Of a stretch of DNA of 32,035 nucleotides, positions 1 through 8,683 are shown one piece after another. A program made the position numbers and the translations under genes. The stretch comes from Actinomycetota bacterium (lineage in GTDB: Bacteria > Actinomycetota > Actinomycetes > Actinomycetales > Actinomycetaceae), in contig RZYE01000006.1 in assembly GCA_009930425.1 (NCBI GenBank), positions 1 through 32,035 on the forward strand, written 5' to 3'. Position 1 is the first letter of the stretch; each line of letters begins with the position of its first letter. Below the pieces are notes generated by a model. That model saw only the letters and a program-made list of their open reading frames with translations, was not told the DNA's origin and searched no databases.

Positions 1-26
1 ACGGCAGGGAGATCAACTGGCCACCA

Positions 27-72
27 ACAAGGACATCACGTGACCACCCACAAGGACATCACGTGACCGCCC
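27..72. repeat. Two tandem copies of a 23-bp unit ACAAGGACATCACGTGACC(A/G)CCC; a diverged third copy may follow
   Basis: Direct reading: copies at 27-49 and 50-72 differ at one base; followed by ACAGGGAAGTCCCACTGGCC. Confidence 0.8.
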
Positions 73-390
73 ACAGGGAAGTCCCACTGGCCATTGACAA
101 CGTACGCCGACGACGGCACTGCCGGCGTCGTCGACAAGCCTGCCTACTTCGGAACTGACTTGTGGTGCCCAGGGACACACCTGTGACTCGGACTGAGGGC
201 GGGCCGGAGCGAGCCCGCGGCATCCCGCGGATCCTGCCGCGGTTCAGCGTCTGACCAGTCCCAGGTGTGTCCCTACGCACCGCCGAGTCACCATTGGAGG
301 CTCAGGGTGAGGCGGCTACAGGGCGGAATCGGGCCAGAGAAGTGCTCATCGGGCGAGGAAGGCACGTGAGCGGGGCCGGAGGGTACCTCC

Positions 391-1425
391 TCAGAGACCG
401 AGCAGTCCCTTCACCCAGCTGACCTGCTTCTCCCATTGCACAACCTGGCCACCTTCGTGCTGGTTGAACGGGTACACGTCCATCTCCACGGGCCCAGCCA
501 GCGCATTCGCCGCCGCGAACACCGTGGAGGGCGGGCAGGTCTGGTCCAGCAGCGCCGCCGACACCCGCGCCGGCGCCGTCACCCGCCGCGCCATGTTCAC
601 CCCGTCGAAGTAGCTCAGCGTCGAGAACACCGACTCAACCGCCCCCCGGTGCACCGCGAGGTAGCGCACGATCTCCCCATACGGGTCGGCGTCGGTCATT
701 CCCACCGCACGTTCGAAGTGGCAGAGGAAGGGGACGTCGGCGAGGACGGCGGCAACACCGCCCGCGGGACTCGGGCCCGCTCCCGCGGTGCCCCTACCCA
801 CGCCCGCAGGCCCGTCCCCCATCCCAGCCAGCGCCGCCGCGGCCAGCGCGATGCCCCCGCCCTGGCTGATGCCGGCCACCACCACCCGCGCCGGATCCAC
901 CTCATCCAACTCCCGCACGTGGTCAACGGCCCGCACCGCGTCGGTGGACACCCGCCGGTAGTAGTAGTCCCGCGGATCGTCGATCCCGCGCGTCATGTAC
1001 CCCGGCACCGCGGGGCCCGTCCCGTGCGGATCCGGCGTCGCGCCCCCCGACCCCCACGACGACCCCTGCCCCCTCGTGTCCATCACCAACTGCACGAAGC
1101 CGGCGCACGCCCACAGGCAGTTGTCGTACGGGAGGCCGCGCCCGCCGCCGTACCCGAGGTACTGCACCACCGCGGGCGCCGGGCCGTCCAGCCCGCGCGG
1201 CACGAGCAGCCACGCCGCCACCGGGTCGCCAGCGAAGCCCGGGAAGCGCACGTCCCGGATCTCCACGTCCCGCAGGTGTCCCTCCACCACCTCCGACGAC
1301 GCCGCAGCCCCCACCGCCCGCGCCTCGCCGATCGTCTCGGTCCAGAACTCCTCGAAGTCCGCGGGTTCGCGGACGGTGGGACGGTAGGTGCGGAGTTCGT
1401 CGAGGGGCAGGTCGAAGAGGGCCAT
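391..1425 (-). CDS. Acetyl-xylan esterase / cephalosporin-C deacetylase-like (AXE1 family) alpha/beta hydrolase
   Basis: 344 aa; N-term MALFDLPLDELRTYRPTVREPADFEEFWTET, ...YLGYGGGRG..., DTRGQGSSW, nucleophile motif GISQGGG, C-terminal NQHEGG. Confidence 0.9.
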   Translation of the reverse strand: MALFDLPLDELRTYRPTVREPADFEEFWTETIGEARAVGAAASSEVVEGHLRDVEIRDVRFPGFAGDPVAAWLLVPRGLDGPAPAVVQYLGYGGGRGLPYDNCLWACAGFVQLVMDTRGQGSSWGSGGATPDPHGTGPAVPGYMTRGIDDPRDYYYRRVSTDAVRAVDHVRELDEVDPARVVVAGISQGGGIALAAAALAGMGDGPAGVGRGTAGAGPSPAGGVAAVLADVPFLCHFERAVGMTDADPYGEIVRYLAVHRGAVESVFSTLSYFDGVNMARRVTAPARVSAALLDQTCPPSTVFAAANALAGPVEMDVYPFNQHEGGQVVQWEKQVSWVKGLLGL

Positions 1426-1445
1426 GCGCCCAGCCTAGGCCGCCC

Positions 1446-1919
1446 CTACCCGACGAGCGGCCAGGTCACGAGGGTCTCGGAGGCCTCGGGATGTTGCGGT
1501 TCTGGCTCGTTGAGGTAGCTCTCCCACATGACGTCGGCCGGCTGGAGGCCCTTCTCGCCGAGCCAGTGCATGAGCCGCGCGTACGCCCCTTCCAGTGAGT
1601 CGTAGGTCCCCACGTGGAGGAGCTGCGCGGCGCGGCCGCCGGGGAGGTCGGCGGCGGTGACGCCGTCGTCGGTGGGCGAGACGGGCGACGCCGTCGGGAA
1701 CCCGGCGGCGACGTCCACGGTCTCGGACGGCATGCCGAAGTACATGCCGAACGGCGGCCCGACCACGTGCACGCCCTGCGCCTGCGCGGCGGCAATGGTG
1801 GCGTGGAAGGCGCGGTCGAAGAACTCGGTCAGCGCGGACATCGGGACGTTCTCCCGCACCACGGCCGCGTGGGCCGGCGCGAGGATGACGATCTGGGGTT
1901 CGGTGGAGTAGTCGGACAT
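1446..1919 (-). CDS. GyrI-like / AraC effector-binding-domain protein
   Basis: Start at MSDYSTEPQIVILAPAHAAVVRENVPMSALTEFFDRAF...; ends ...VMWESYLNEPEPQHPEASETLVTWPLVG, typical of GyrI-like domains. Confidence 0.75.
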   Translation of the reverse strand: MSDYSTEPQIVILAPAHAAVVRENVPMSALTEFFDRAFHATIAAAQAQGVHVVGPPFGMYFGMPSETVDVAAGFPTASPVSPTDDGVTAADLPGGRAAQLLHVGTYDSLEGAYARLMHWLGEKGLQPADVMWESYLNEPEPQHPEASETLVTWPLVG

Positions 1920-2030
1920 CAGAGGCCTCCTGATCGGGTGTAGAGACAAGTCTCCTCCGGCCGTGCCGTACCCACAATGCCCCGGCGGCATCGATCGGAG
2001 TGGAAATGGGACACTTGGTCAAGTGGCGCC

Positions 2031-2101
2031 GAGCGGCGGGAAGCAGAGGGTGAGCGGCCGGCGGGAAGCAGAGGGCGAGCGGCCGGCGGGAAGCAGGGGC
2101 C
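2031..2101. repeat. Three tandem copies of a ~25-bp GC-rich unit (GAGCGGCCGGCGGGAAGCAGAGGGC)
   Basis: Copies at 2031-2051 (short), 2052-2076 and 2077-2101, immediately upstream of the 2124 start. Confidence 0.85.
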
Positions 2102-2123
2102 AAGCAGCGGAGAGGAGAGAGCG

Positions 2124-2693
2124 ATGTACGTGTTCGCCCACGGTTCGCTGCTCTTCCCCGAGTCCTTGGCCCGGACACTGCCGGACGTGAACCTCGATGC
2201 CTGTGTCCCGGCACGGTGCCACGGGTTCCGGCGGACGTTCGGCGTGGCCTTCCCCAACGACGGCAGCCAGGCGGACAAGGCATTCTTCGAACCGGACGGC
2301 AACCGGCCCCGCTTCGTGGTGTTCGGGGACCTCGTGCCCGCGCATCACTCCTCGGCCAACGGCATCTGCGTGCCCGTGGACGAGGCGGCGCTCGGGATGC
2401 TCGCCCGCCGGGAACGGCGGTACACCACCGTGGAGATCACGGACCGGATCGACCCCTACCCCGGCGGCGAACCGCTGGCGGGCGAGGTGGTGGCGTTCGT
2501 CGGCAGGGCCGAGTTCACGCGGCCGGAGCACATCGAGCGCGGGGTGGTGCCCCGCGACTACGTGGACACGATCCTGCGCGGTGCTTCCCACTGGGAGTCC
2601 GTCTGTGGCGGGTTCGAACAGGACCTCCACGCCAGCACTGCCCTACCCCCGGCCGAACGGCTGCGGGACCTCACCCGCGTCGACTACCGGTAG
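2124..2693 (+). CDS. Gamma-glutamylcyclotransferase-like protein
   Basis: Internal ATG with upstream purine-rich RBS; MYVFAHGSLLFPESL... resembles the GGCT Y/F-G-S-L signature. The ORF upstream extension runs through tandem repeats and is probably untranslated. Confidence 0.6.
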   Translation: MYVFAHGSLLFPESLARTLPDVNLDACVPARCHGFRRTFGVAFPNDGSQADKAFFEPDGNRPRFVVFGDLVPAHHSSANGICVPVDEAALGMLARRERRYTTVEITDRIDPYPGGEPLAGEVVAFVGRAEFTRPEHIERGVVPRDYVDTILRGASHWESVCGGFEQDLHASTALPPAERLRDLTRVDYR

Positions 2694-2705
2694 CCGCTTC
2701 GGCCG

Positions 2706-3779
2706 TCACCCGATGCACCACTGCAGCGCAGTCTCCCCACTCGTCTCGGCGAGCGTGGCCCGGTTCAGGCCTCGGAGCGTGACGGTGAAGACGAGGGTGG
2801 TCCTGCCGTCGGGGTCGGCGGAATCGTACTGGTAGTCGGGCTGGATCACGGCCCGGAAGGTCCGGTCGTCCACGCGCTCCATGGCGAACACGTCCACCGT
2901 CTCCCCGTTCCAGCCGTAGGCGATGGACGCGGTCCGCACCTCGGCAACCGCCTCGTCCGGTCCGGTGACGATCGCGAAGACCTCCACCTGCCGGTCCCCG
3001 GTGCACTCCGGGACGACCACCTCGTCCGTGCTCTGCCTCAGTTCGAGGCCGAGCGGCTCGCCCTCGCCCTCGCCGTCGCCCTCATCCGGGCCCTCTCCCT
3101 CGTCGCCCGGCTCGAGAAGCCGATCGTCCGGAATGGCACCGTTGGTCAACTCGTCCAGCGGCGGGAACATGTCCACGTCCGGCACCTCCGACCGCCACGC
3201 CGGCACGGGCCCCACGGGCGGGTCGCCGCGCCACACCCACGCCTGCTCGCCCGCGGTGAGCGCCACCGTCACCTCCTCGGCCTCCACCTCCACGTAGCCG
3301 TCCGCCACGATCACCCACAGCAGCCCGATCGCCTCGTCCACGAACACGAGGAACTCCGTCCCCGACGCCGTCACCACCGCCCAGTCCGTCCCCACCACCG
3401 TGCGCGTGGTCACCTTGCCGTAGATCGTCCCGTGCGTCATCTGCGTGAGGCACACCGGCGCCGACAGGCTGGGCACGCCCTCCACGTGCAGGGTCGTGGC
3501 GCGGAAGACATCCAGGACGCAGCCGCTCATCTCCAGACGGGCACGGCCGGCGTCGTTGACGCTGACGCCGTCGCCCTCGGCCATGCCGCGGTGCTCGCTG
3601 GCCGGCACGAACTCGCGCGCGCGGCTCGCCCCGTCCAGCCGCTCCACGTCGCTCGTCACCGAGAGCAGGTCCGCCCCCGAGCCGTCGTCGGCGGTCAGCC
3701 ACCACCACGCCCCGCCGGCCAGTACGAGCACCAGCACGACGACGGCGAACGTCCCCATCCGCGATCCACGTCCACTCAT
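2706..3779 (-). CDS. FecR-domain-like membrane-anchored protein
   Basis: N-terminal TM (GTFAVVVLVLVLAGGAWWWL) then FecR-like region (GDGVSVNDAGRARLEMSG...THGTIYGKVTTRTVVGTDWAVVTASGTEFLVFVDE...ADGYVEVEAEEVTVALTAGEQAWV). Start overlaps the upstream caspase stop (ATGA). Confidence 0.75.
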   Translation of the reverse strand: MSGRGSRMGTFAVVVLVLVLAGGAWWWLTADDGSGADLLSVTSDVERLDGASRAREFVPASEHRGMAEGDGVSVNDAGRARLEMSGCVLDVFRATTLHVEGVPSLSAPVCLTQMTHGTIYGKVTTRTVVGTDWAVVTASGTEFLVFVDEAIGLLWVIVADGYVEVEAEEVTVALTAGEQAWVWRGDPPVGPVPAWRSEVPDVDMFPPLDELTNGAIPDDRLLEPGDEGEGPDEGDGEGEGEPLGLELRQSTDEVVVPECTGDRQVEVFAIVTGPDEAVAEVRTASIAYGWNGETVDVFAMERVDDRTFRAVIQPDYQYDSADPDGRTTLVFTVTLRGLNRATLAETSGETALQWCIG

Positions 3780-6097
3780 CGCTGCCCCTCCTTCGTCAGC
3801 CCGTTCGGCCTGCCAGCCTCCGGTGGCACTGCCCCTGCCGGTGCCCCCGTTGGCGTGCCCTCCTCCACCGGCCAGCCGAGTGCGAGGGCCAGCCCGAACA
3901 CGAAGCCGGCAACCGCCCAGGCCACCACCTCCGCCGTCATCCCGGCGATCAGGAACCGCTCACTCCCACGCAACGCCACGAATCCCGCCACGCTGAGGAC
4001 CACCACGAGGGCCGGCCCCCACCGCCGGCCGTGCGGCCATCCGGGGGCGGGCAGCGCCGTCGCCACGGCCAGGCCGAGCGCCGGCCCGAGCACCAGTCCC
4101 GGCACCAGCCACAGCCAGCCTGCGCCCGGTGGGCAGCCGTCGGCGCCGCCGGTGCACCCCACGCCGAGGAACCAGTTCGGTACCCAGAGCGCCGCGGCAA
4201 CCACGAGCCCGGCCGCCAGCCCACCCACCGCCCCGGCGCGCAGGCGTTGGTGCCGGCTGGCCGCGGCCGTCATCCGGGGGAGTGCGAACAGGGCCACGCC
4301 CGCGACCAGCCCGGGGAGCGCGCTGACGGTGATCACGGCGGGGGCGTAGGCCCGCAGGTCGGCGCGGAAGGCCACCACCGTGACCGCCACGTACGCCAGC
4401 GCGAGCCCCACGGCACTCGCGATCCCGACTGCCCCCGCATCACCCATCAGGGCCGGCAGCCGGGGTGCCAGCCGGCGCCGCGCCACGTGGTAGCGCCGCC
4501 ATGCCGCCACCCGGGTGGGGAGGCGGGGCCAGGCGGCGTCGTCGTCGGGATGGGCCACCGCCACGCACGCGAGGGCGTCCACGAGGTGCGAGCGCGCGGC
4601 CCGCGGCGCGTCCGCCACCCGCGCCACCAGCATCCCCGCCGACTCCGGCACGTGCCCCAACCCCACCTTCGCCGCCTCGCGCAGGGTCGCATCCGGGTCT
4701 CCCACGAGGCCCGCCAGCGTCTCGACCGCCGCCACCCGCTCGGCCGCCGCCTCACCCGGATGGTCCACCGACGACGTCGTCACCAGCTGTCCCAGCGCCC
4801 GCGCCGCGGCGGGGCGGGGGGGTCGGGGGATTTCGCCGCGCACGATGCGCAGGAGCGGGCCGAAGCCACAGGGCTCGCCGAGAGAGCCGAGGGACTCAGC
4901 GGCGGCGTCCTGCAGGTCGGCGAGTTCGGTGGGGGAGGGGAGCACGGTGCCGGGCGTGCCCGCCCATGGGCCGGGCATGCTCGCCGCCGGGCCGGAGGCG
5001 GTGGCGCCGGTCCCGCCCGTCGTGTGGCCCGTCGCGCCTGTCGCCGGGCCGGGGCCTCGTGGGCTCGCCCCCACCCCGTCCCCACACGACTCCTCCAGCA
5101 CCCGCACCAGCTCCGCGCCGGCCAGCGGGGCCGTGGGCAGCCCGCGCATGGCGCCGAGCTGGTGGGCCGCGGCCTCCCGGTCGCGCGCGTGGGCGCTGTA
5201 GAGGTTGCGCAGGATGGTGGTGGGCAGGCGGGGGCGGATGGGGCGGAAGGTGAAGTCGGCGCCGTCGGGCCGGGCCTGGATGGTGCCGCCCACGGGGGTC
5301 TGGGCGGTGGCCGTGGGCCGCAGCCGGACGCGGGAGCGCCACGGCACCTCGGCGCAGACGAACGTGATGAGTTCGCGGGCGGTGACGGTGCCGTCGGGGC
5401 GTTGGCCGGAGTCGGCGAGGCCGTCGATGCCGTCGAGGAGGGCGCGGGTGAAGACCGAGTGCTGGCCGGCGCCGCCGTCGAGGACGGGCTGGTCCTCGGT
5501 GCCGGCCACGAGGATCCGGATGACCTGGTCCTGGCGGGCGCCGGCGTGGACGGCGTCGGTGAGGCGCAGTGCGGTGCCGGCGTAGCAGGCGTCGAGGACG
5601 AGCAGCACACGCTCGGCGGGGAGGGACCGGGCGTCCTCCACGAGCGCGGCCTCGGACAACCAGGACTCTGGCGTCGCACCGCCGTCCGCGGGAATCAGGT
5701 ACCCCTCGGGGTGGTGCCCGGCTGCGGGGTTGCCGGCTGCACGGGTCGCGGCTCGGGAGGTCCCGGCTGCGGTGGTCGAGGACCCCCGGACGCTGATCCC
5801 ATGCCCCGCGAAGAACACGAGCACCTCGTCAGCTGGCCGCAGGGTGGTGCGCCAGTCCTCGAGGACCCCGCGGATGGCCGCTGCGGTGGCATCGCGGTCC
5901 AGCAGCGAGATGACGGCGAAGCCGAAGTCGGCGGTGAGGCGCTGAGCGACGGCCACGGCGTCGTTGCGCGCATTGGCGAGATCCGCGTGGTGGGGGGCGT
6001 AGGTGTCGATGCCGACCACCAGCGCGACGCGCCGTCCCGCGGGGGCCTCGGTCCGTTCGGCCGTGCCCCGTGAAATCCCACGGACGTCCCCCCGCAT
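3776..6097 (-). CDS. Caspase-like (metacaspase p20) protein with HEAT-like middle region and C-terminal multi-TM region
   Basis: Start MRGDVRGISRG; caspase motifs VALVVGIDTYAPHHADLANARNDA, VLVFFAGHGIS (His), VLLVLDACYAG (Cys); alanine-rich repeats; several hydrophobic helices near the C-terminus. The track ORF extends to 8308 but the extra N-terminus is antisense to another caspase gene. Confidence 0.85.
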   Translation of the reverse strand: MRGDVRGISRGTAERTEAPAGRRVALVVGIDTYAPHHADLANARNDAVAVAQRLTADFGFAVISLLDRDATAAAIRGVLEDWRTTLRPADEVLVFFAGHGISVRGSSTTAAGTSRAATRAAGNPAAGHHPEGYLIPADGGATPESWLSEAALVEDARSLPAERVLLVLDACYAGTALRLTDAVHAGARQDQVIRILVAGTEDQPVLDGGAGQHSVFTRALLDGIDGLADSGQRPDGTVTARELITFVCAEVPWRSRVRLRPTATAQTPVGGTIQARPDGADFTFRPIRPRLPTTILRNLYSAHARDREAAAHQLGAMRGLPTAPLAGAELVRVLEESCGDGVGASPRGPGPATGATGHTTGGTGATASGPAASMPGPWAGTPGTVLPSPTELADLQDAAAESLGSLGEPCGFGPLLRIVRGEIPRPPRPAAARALGQLVTTSSVDHPGEAAAERVAAVETLAGLVGDPDATLREAAKVGLGHVPESAGMLVARVADAPRAARSHLVDALACVAVAHPDDDAAWPRLPTRVAAWRRYHVARRRLAPRLPALMGDAGAVGIASAVGLALAYVAVTVVAFRADLRAYAPAVITVSALPGLVAGVALFALPRMTAAASRHQRLRAGAVGGLAAGLVVAAALWVPNWFLGVGCTGGADGCPPGAGWLWLVPGLVLGPALGLAVATALPAPGWPHGRRWGPALVVVLSVAGFVALRGSERFLIAGMTAEVVAWAVAGFVFGLALALGWPVEEGTPTGAPAGAVPPEAGRPNGLTKEGQR

Positions 6098-6235
6098 GGG
6101 GATGGTCTCCTCCACAGGTGTTTGATCTCGCAGGGGTTCGCGGCTGTTTCGTGCAGGTTCGTTGCGCCGGTGCTTCCTGCGACGCGACAGGTGGGCTCCT
6201 GCGCCGGGAGTGCCGCCCACAACCCAGGAGGGGCC

Positions 6236-8176
6236 ATGGCGGAGGACCACGGACGGACCCTGTGGGCGCTGGTCGTGGGCGTCGACGCCTACCCGGCACC
6301 GGTCCGGCCGCTCCACGGCTGCGTTGCCGACGCCACCCGGATCGCACAGCTGCTGCGCCGTCGCACCGAGGCGGCCGGGGACACGGCCGAGGTGCGCCTC
6401 CTGACGGACGCGGCGGTGACGCGCGAGGCCGTGCTCGCGGGGTTCCGGGAGCACCTCGCGGGGGCGGGGCCGCGGGACACCGCCGTCTTCTTCTACGCCG
6501 GGCACGGATCGCAGGAGAGTGCGTGGTTGCCCGCCCACCGTGCGGTGGAGCCGGACGGGCTGAACGAGACGCTCGTCCTCGCCGACAGCCGCGTGCCCGG
6601 CGGCCACGACCTCGCTGACAAGGAACTCGCCGTGCTCGTCGGGGAGGTGGCGGCCCGGGCGGGGCACGTCCTCGTGGTGCTGGACTGCTGCCACTCCGGC
6701 TCCGGGGTGCGCGCGCCCGCGGGTGGGGCGATCCGACACACGCCCGCCGATGACCGGCCTCGCGGCGTGGGCGACTACCTGGCGGGGGCGGCCGAGGACA
6801 CTGCGGCCGGGGGCCTGGCAGTAGGGGACGCGGCAGCAGGGAACCTCGCGGAGCCGCCGCCGGCGGCCGGGCCGGGCGCACGGGACGCCCAGCGCGGCGC
6901 AGGGGACGCGGCGACGGCGGGAGGCGGCGGCGTCGTCGGCGGGTACGTGCTGCTGGCCGCCTGCCGGCCGGACCAGACGGCGAAGGAGGTCTCGCTGGAC
7001 GGCGCCGCGCGTGGCGCGTTCTCCGTGGCGCTCGAGCGGGCGCTGGGCGGGCTGGCTGGGCCGGCGCGCTACGACGACGTCCACCGCTGGGTCGCCGCCG
7101 CCGTGCGCAACTTGGCGGCGGACCAGTCGCCGGTGCTGGAGGCGCCCTCGCCGAAGGACGCCCGCCGGCCGTTCCTCGGCGGCGTCGCGGCGCCGGCGGT
7201 GCCGGTGCACACCGCCGCGTGGGTGGCGGGCCGCGGCTGGGTCCTCGACGCCGGCCGGGCGCACGGGATGGCGCTGGGCTCGCCGGCCCGCCCGGCCGAG
7301 GTGTTCCTGCTCCCGGCCGCGGGCGGGGAGGCGGTGACCACGGCGCGCGTGGTGTCCGTGGGGGCGACGACGTCGCTGCTCCAGGTGGCTGACCCACTCG
7401 CCTTGGACGAGGGGTCGGTGTACCGCGCGGAGGTCACGCGGAACGGGCAGCCGGGGGTCGCGGTCGTGGTGACTGGGGAGCAGGCGGGTCGCGGGGCGCT
7501 GGCGAGTGGTGGTGTGCCGACGGTCGCGGCAGCGGTGCGGGAGCGGCTCGGGCGGTCGGCGGTGGTGCACGTGGCGGAGGCCGGGGAGCTCGAGGTGCGC
7601 TGCGAGCCCGGCGTGATCCGGGTGCTGCGGGCCGGCCTGGACGAGGAGGTGTGGGCGACCTGGACCCCGGGAGCCGGCGACGCCGGGCCGGCGGGGGGAG
7701 ACGGCGTCGTCGAGAGGACGGCCGTCGAGAGGGCGGCCGCGGTGTGCGAGCACGTGGGCCGGTGGCTGGGCGTGGCCGCGCGGGCGAACCCGACGTCGCG
7801 GCTGGAAGCGGACGCCGTCGAGCTCGCGATCCTGGACGCCGCTGGTGCGCCGCTTCCCGCCCCGGACGGGTCGGTGGAGGTGTGGTACGCGGGGCCGGGG
7901 GAGTCGGACCGGCCGGTGGTGCGGATCCGGTGCGCCAACCGCTCGCTCGTGCCGCTGCACTGCGCCGTGCTGGTACTGGGCGACGACTATGGGATCGGGT
8001 GCCTCACGGTGGGTGAGTCGGTGCTGCTGCGGCTGGAGTGGGGACGCGTGGGCCGGCGTCGCCGCTGCCGGATGAGGGGCCGGACTGGACCACGCGGCAG
8101 GTGCTGCTGCGGACGCGGCGCCCGCCCGGCGAGGAGAGGCCCACGGCTTGATCAAAGGCCTCGTCGGTCTCGGTGA
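6236..8176 (+). CDS. Caspase-like protease; 3' end possibly frameshifted
   Basis: MAEDHGRTLWALVVGVDAYPAPVRPLHGCVADATRIAQLL..., FFYAGHGSQ (His), VVLDCCHSG (Cys). The last ~45 aa of the track frame are Arg/Cys-rich; another frame ends at 8151. Confidence 0.85.
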   Translation: MAEDHGRTLWALVVGVDAYPAPVRPLHGCVADATRIAQLLRRRTEAAGDTAEVRLLTDAAVTREAVLAGFREHLAGAGPRDTAVFFYAGHGSQESAWLPAHRAVEPDGLNETLVLADSRVPGGHDLADKELAVLVGEVAARAGHVLVVLDCCHSGSGVRAPAGGAIRHTPADDRPRGVGDYLAGAAEDTAAGGLAVGDAAAGNLAEPPPAAGPGARDAQRGAGDAATAGGGGVVGGYVLLAACRPDQTAKEVSLDGAARGAFSVALERALGGLAGPARYDDVHRWVAAAVRNLAADQSPVLEAPSPKDARRPFLGGVAAPAVPVHTAAWVAGRGWVLDAGRAHGMALGSPARPAEVFLLPAAGGEAVTTARVVSVGATTSLLQVADPLALDEGSVYRAEVTRNGQPGVAVVVTGEQAGRGALASGGVPTVAAAVRERLGRSAVVHVAEAGELEVRCEPGVIRVLRAGLDEEVWATWTPGAGDAGPAGGDGVVERTAVERAAAVCEHVGRWLGVAARANPTSRLEADAVELAILDAAGAPLPAPDGSVEVWYAGPGESDRPVVRIRCANRSLVPLHCAVLVLGDDYGIGCLTVGESVLLRLEWGRVGRRRRCRMRGRTGPRGRCCCGRGARPARRGPRLDQRPRRSR

Positions 8177-8257
8177 GCCGCTATCGTGGCTTCCGGGTGC
8201 CCGCGACGCTGCGGGCGCAGGGGACCGCGCCAATGGCGTGGAGAGCAGGAGGTCACA

Positions 8258-8683
8258 GTGGACGTTTCGACAGTTCGCCAGAAGGTGCAGCACTACCTGA
8301 CCAAGCATGGTCGTGTGGAACTCGACGAGGATGGGGACTTCAGCCTCCGGATCGAGTCCGCGCGGGTGTTCATCCGGGCTGCCCCGTGGGGGGACGACGA
8401 GACGATCGTCAACGTCTGGTGCCTCGCGGTGATCGGAGCGTCTCCGTCACCTGAGCTCCACGAGTACATCGCCTACCAGACCGACGGCTACATCTTCGGG
8501 CACCTGGGCCTCTCGAAGCGTTCGGACGGCAAGGTGAACATCCTGTTCAGCCACCGCCTGCTCGGTGACTACCTCGACGAGGCCGAACTCATGAACGCAG
8601 TGATCGCGGTCGCGGCCACCACGAACAAGATGGACGAGGAGCTGGCCGAGCGCTTCGGCGGGCAGACCTTCCACGAGGCATGA
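8258..8683 (+). CDS. YbjN / type III secretion chaperone-like domain protein
   Basis: GTG start with AGGAGGT RBS; VDVSTVRQKVQHYLTKHGRVELDEDGDFSLRIESARVFIRAAPWGDDETIVNVWCLAV... Confidence 0.65.
   Translation: MDVSTVRQKVQHYLTKHGRVELDEDGDFSLRIESARVFIRAAPWGDDETIVNVWCLAVIGASPSPELHEYIAYQTDGYIFGHLGLSKRSDGKVNILFSHRLLGDYLDEAELMNAVIAVAATTNKMDEELAERFGGQTFHEA

Noticed and set aside
108-133. Inverted repeat CGACGACG...CGTCGTCG as a terminator
   Set aside because: Only 8 bp with a 10-nt loop and no T-tract; common by chance at this GC content.
4031-6073. 680-aa + strand ORF
   Set aside because: Antisense shadow of the minus-strand caspase-HEAT-TM gene; Arg/Gly-rich with no recognisable motifs.
3776-8176. 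Idea that the two caspases are direct CRISPR-triggered effectors
   Set aside because: No CARF or SAVED-like domain seen in either, they are on a different strand arrangement, and they are separated from the cas operon by other genes and array 1. Kept only as a speculative neighbour.
6098-8308. N-terminal extension of the 1510-aa minus ORF (3776-8308)
   Set aside because: Antisense to the well-supported + strand caspase gene and to the following intergenic region; low-complexity Arg/Pro-rich. Real start is near 6097.
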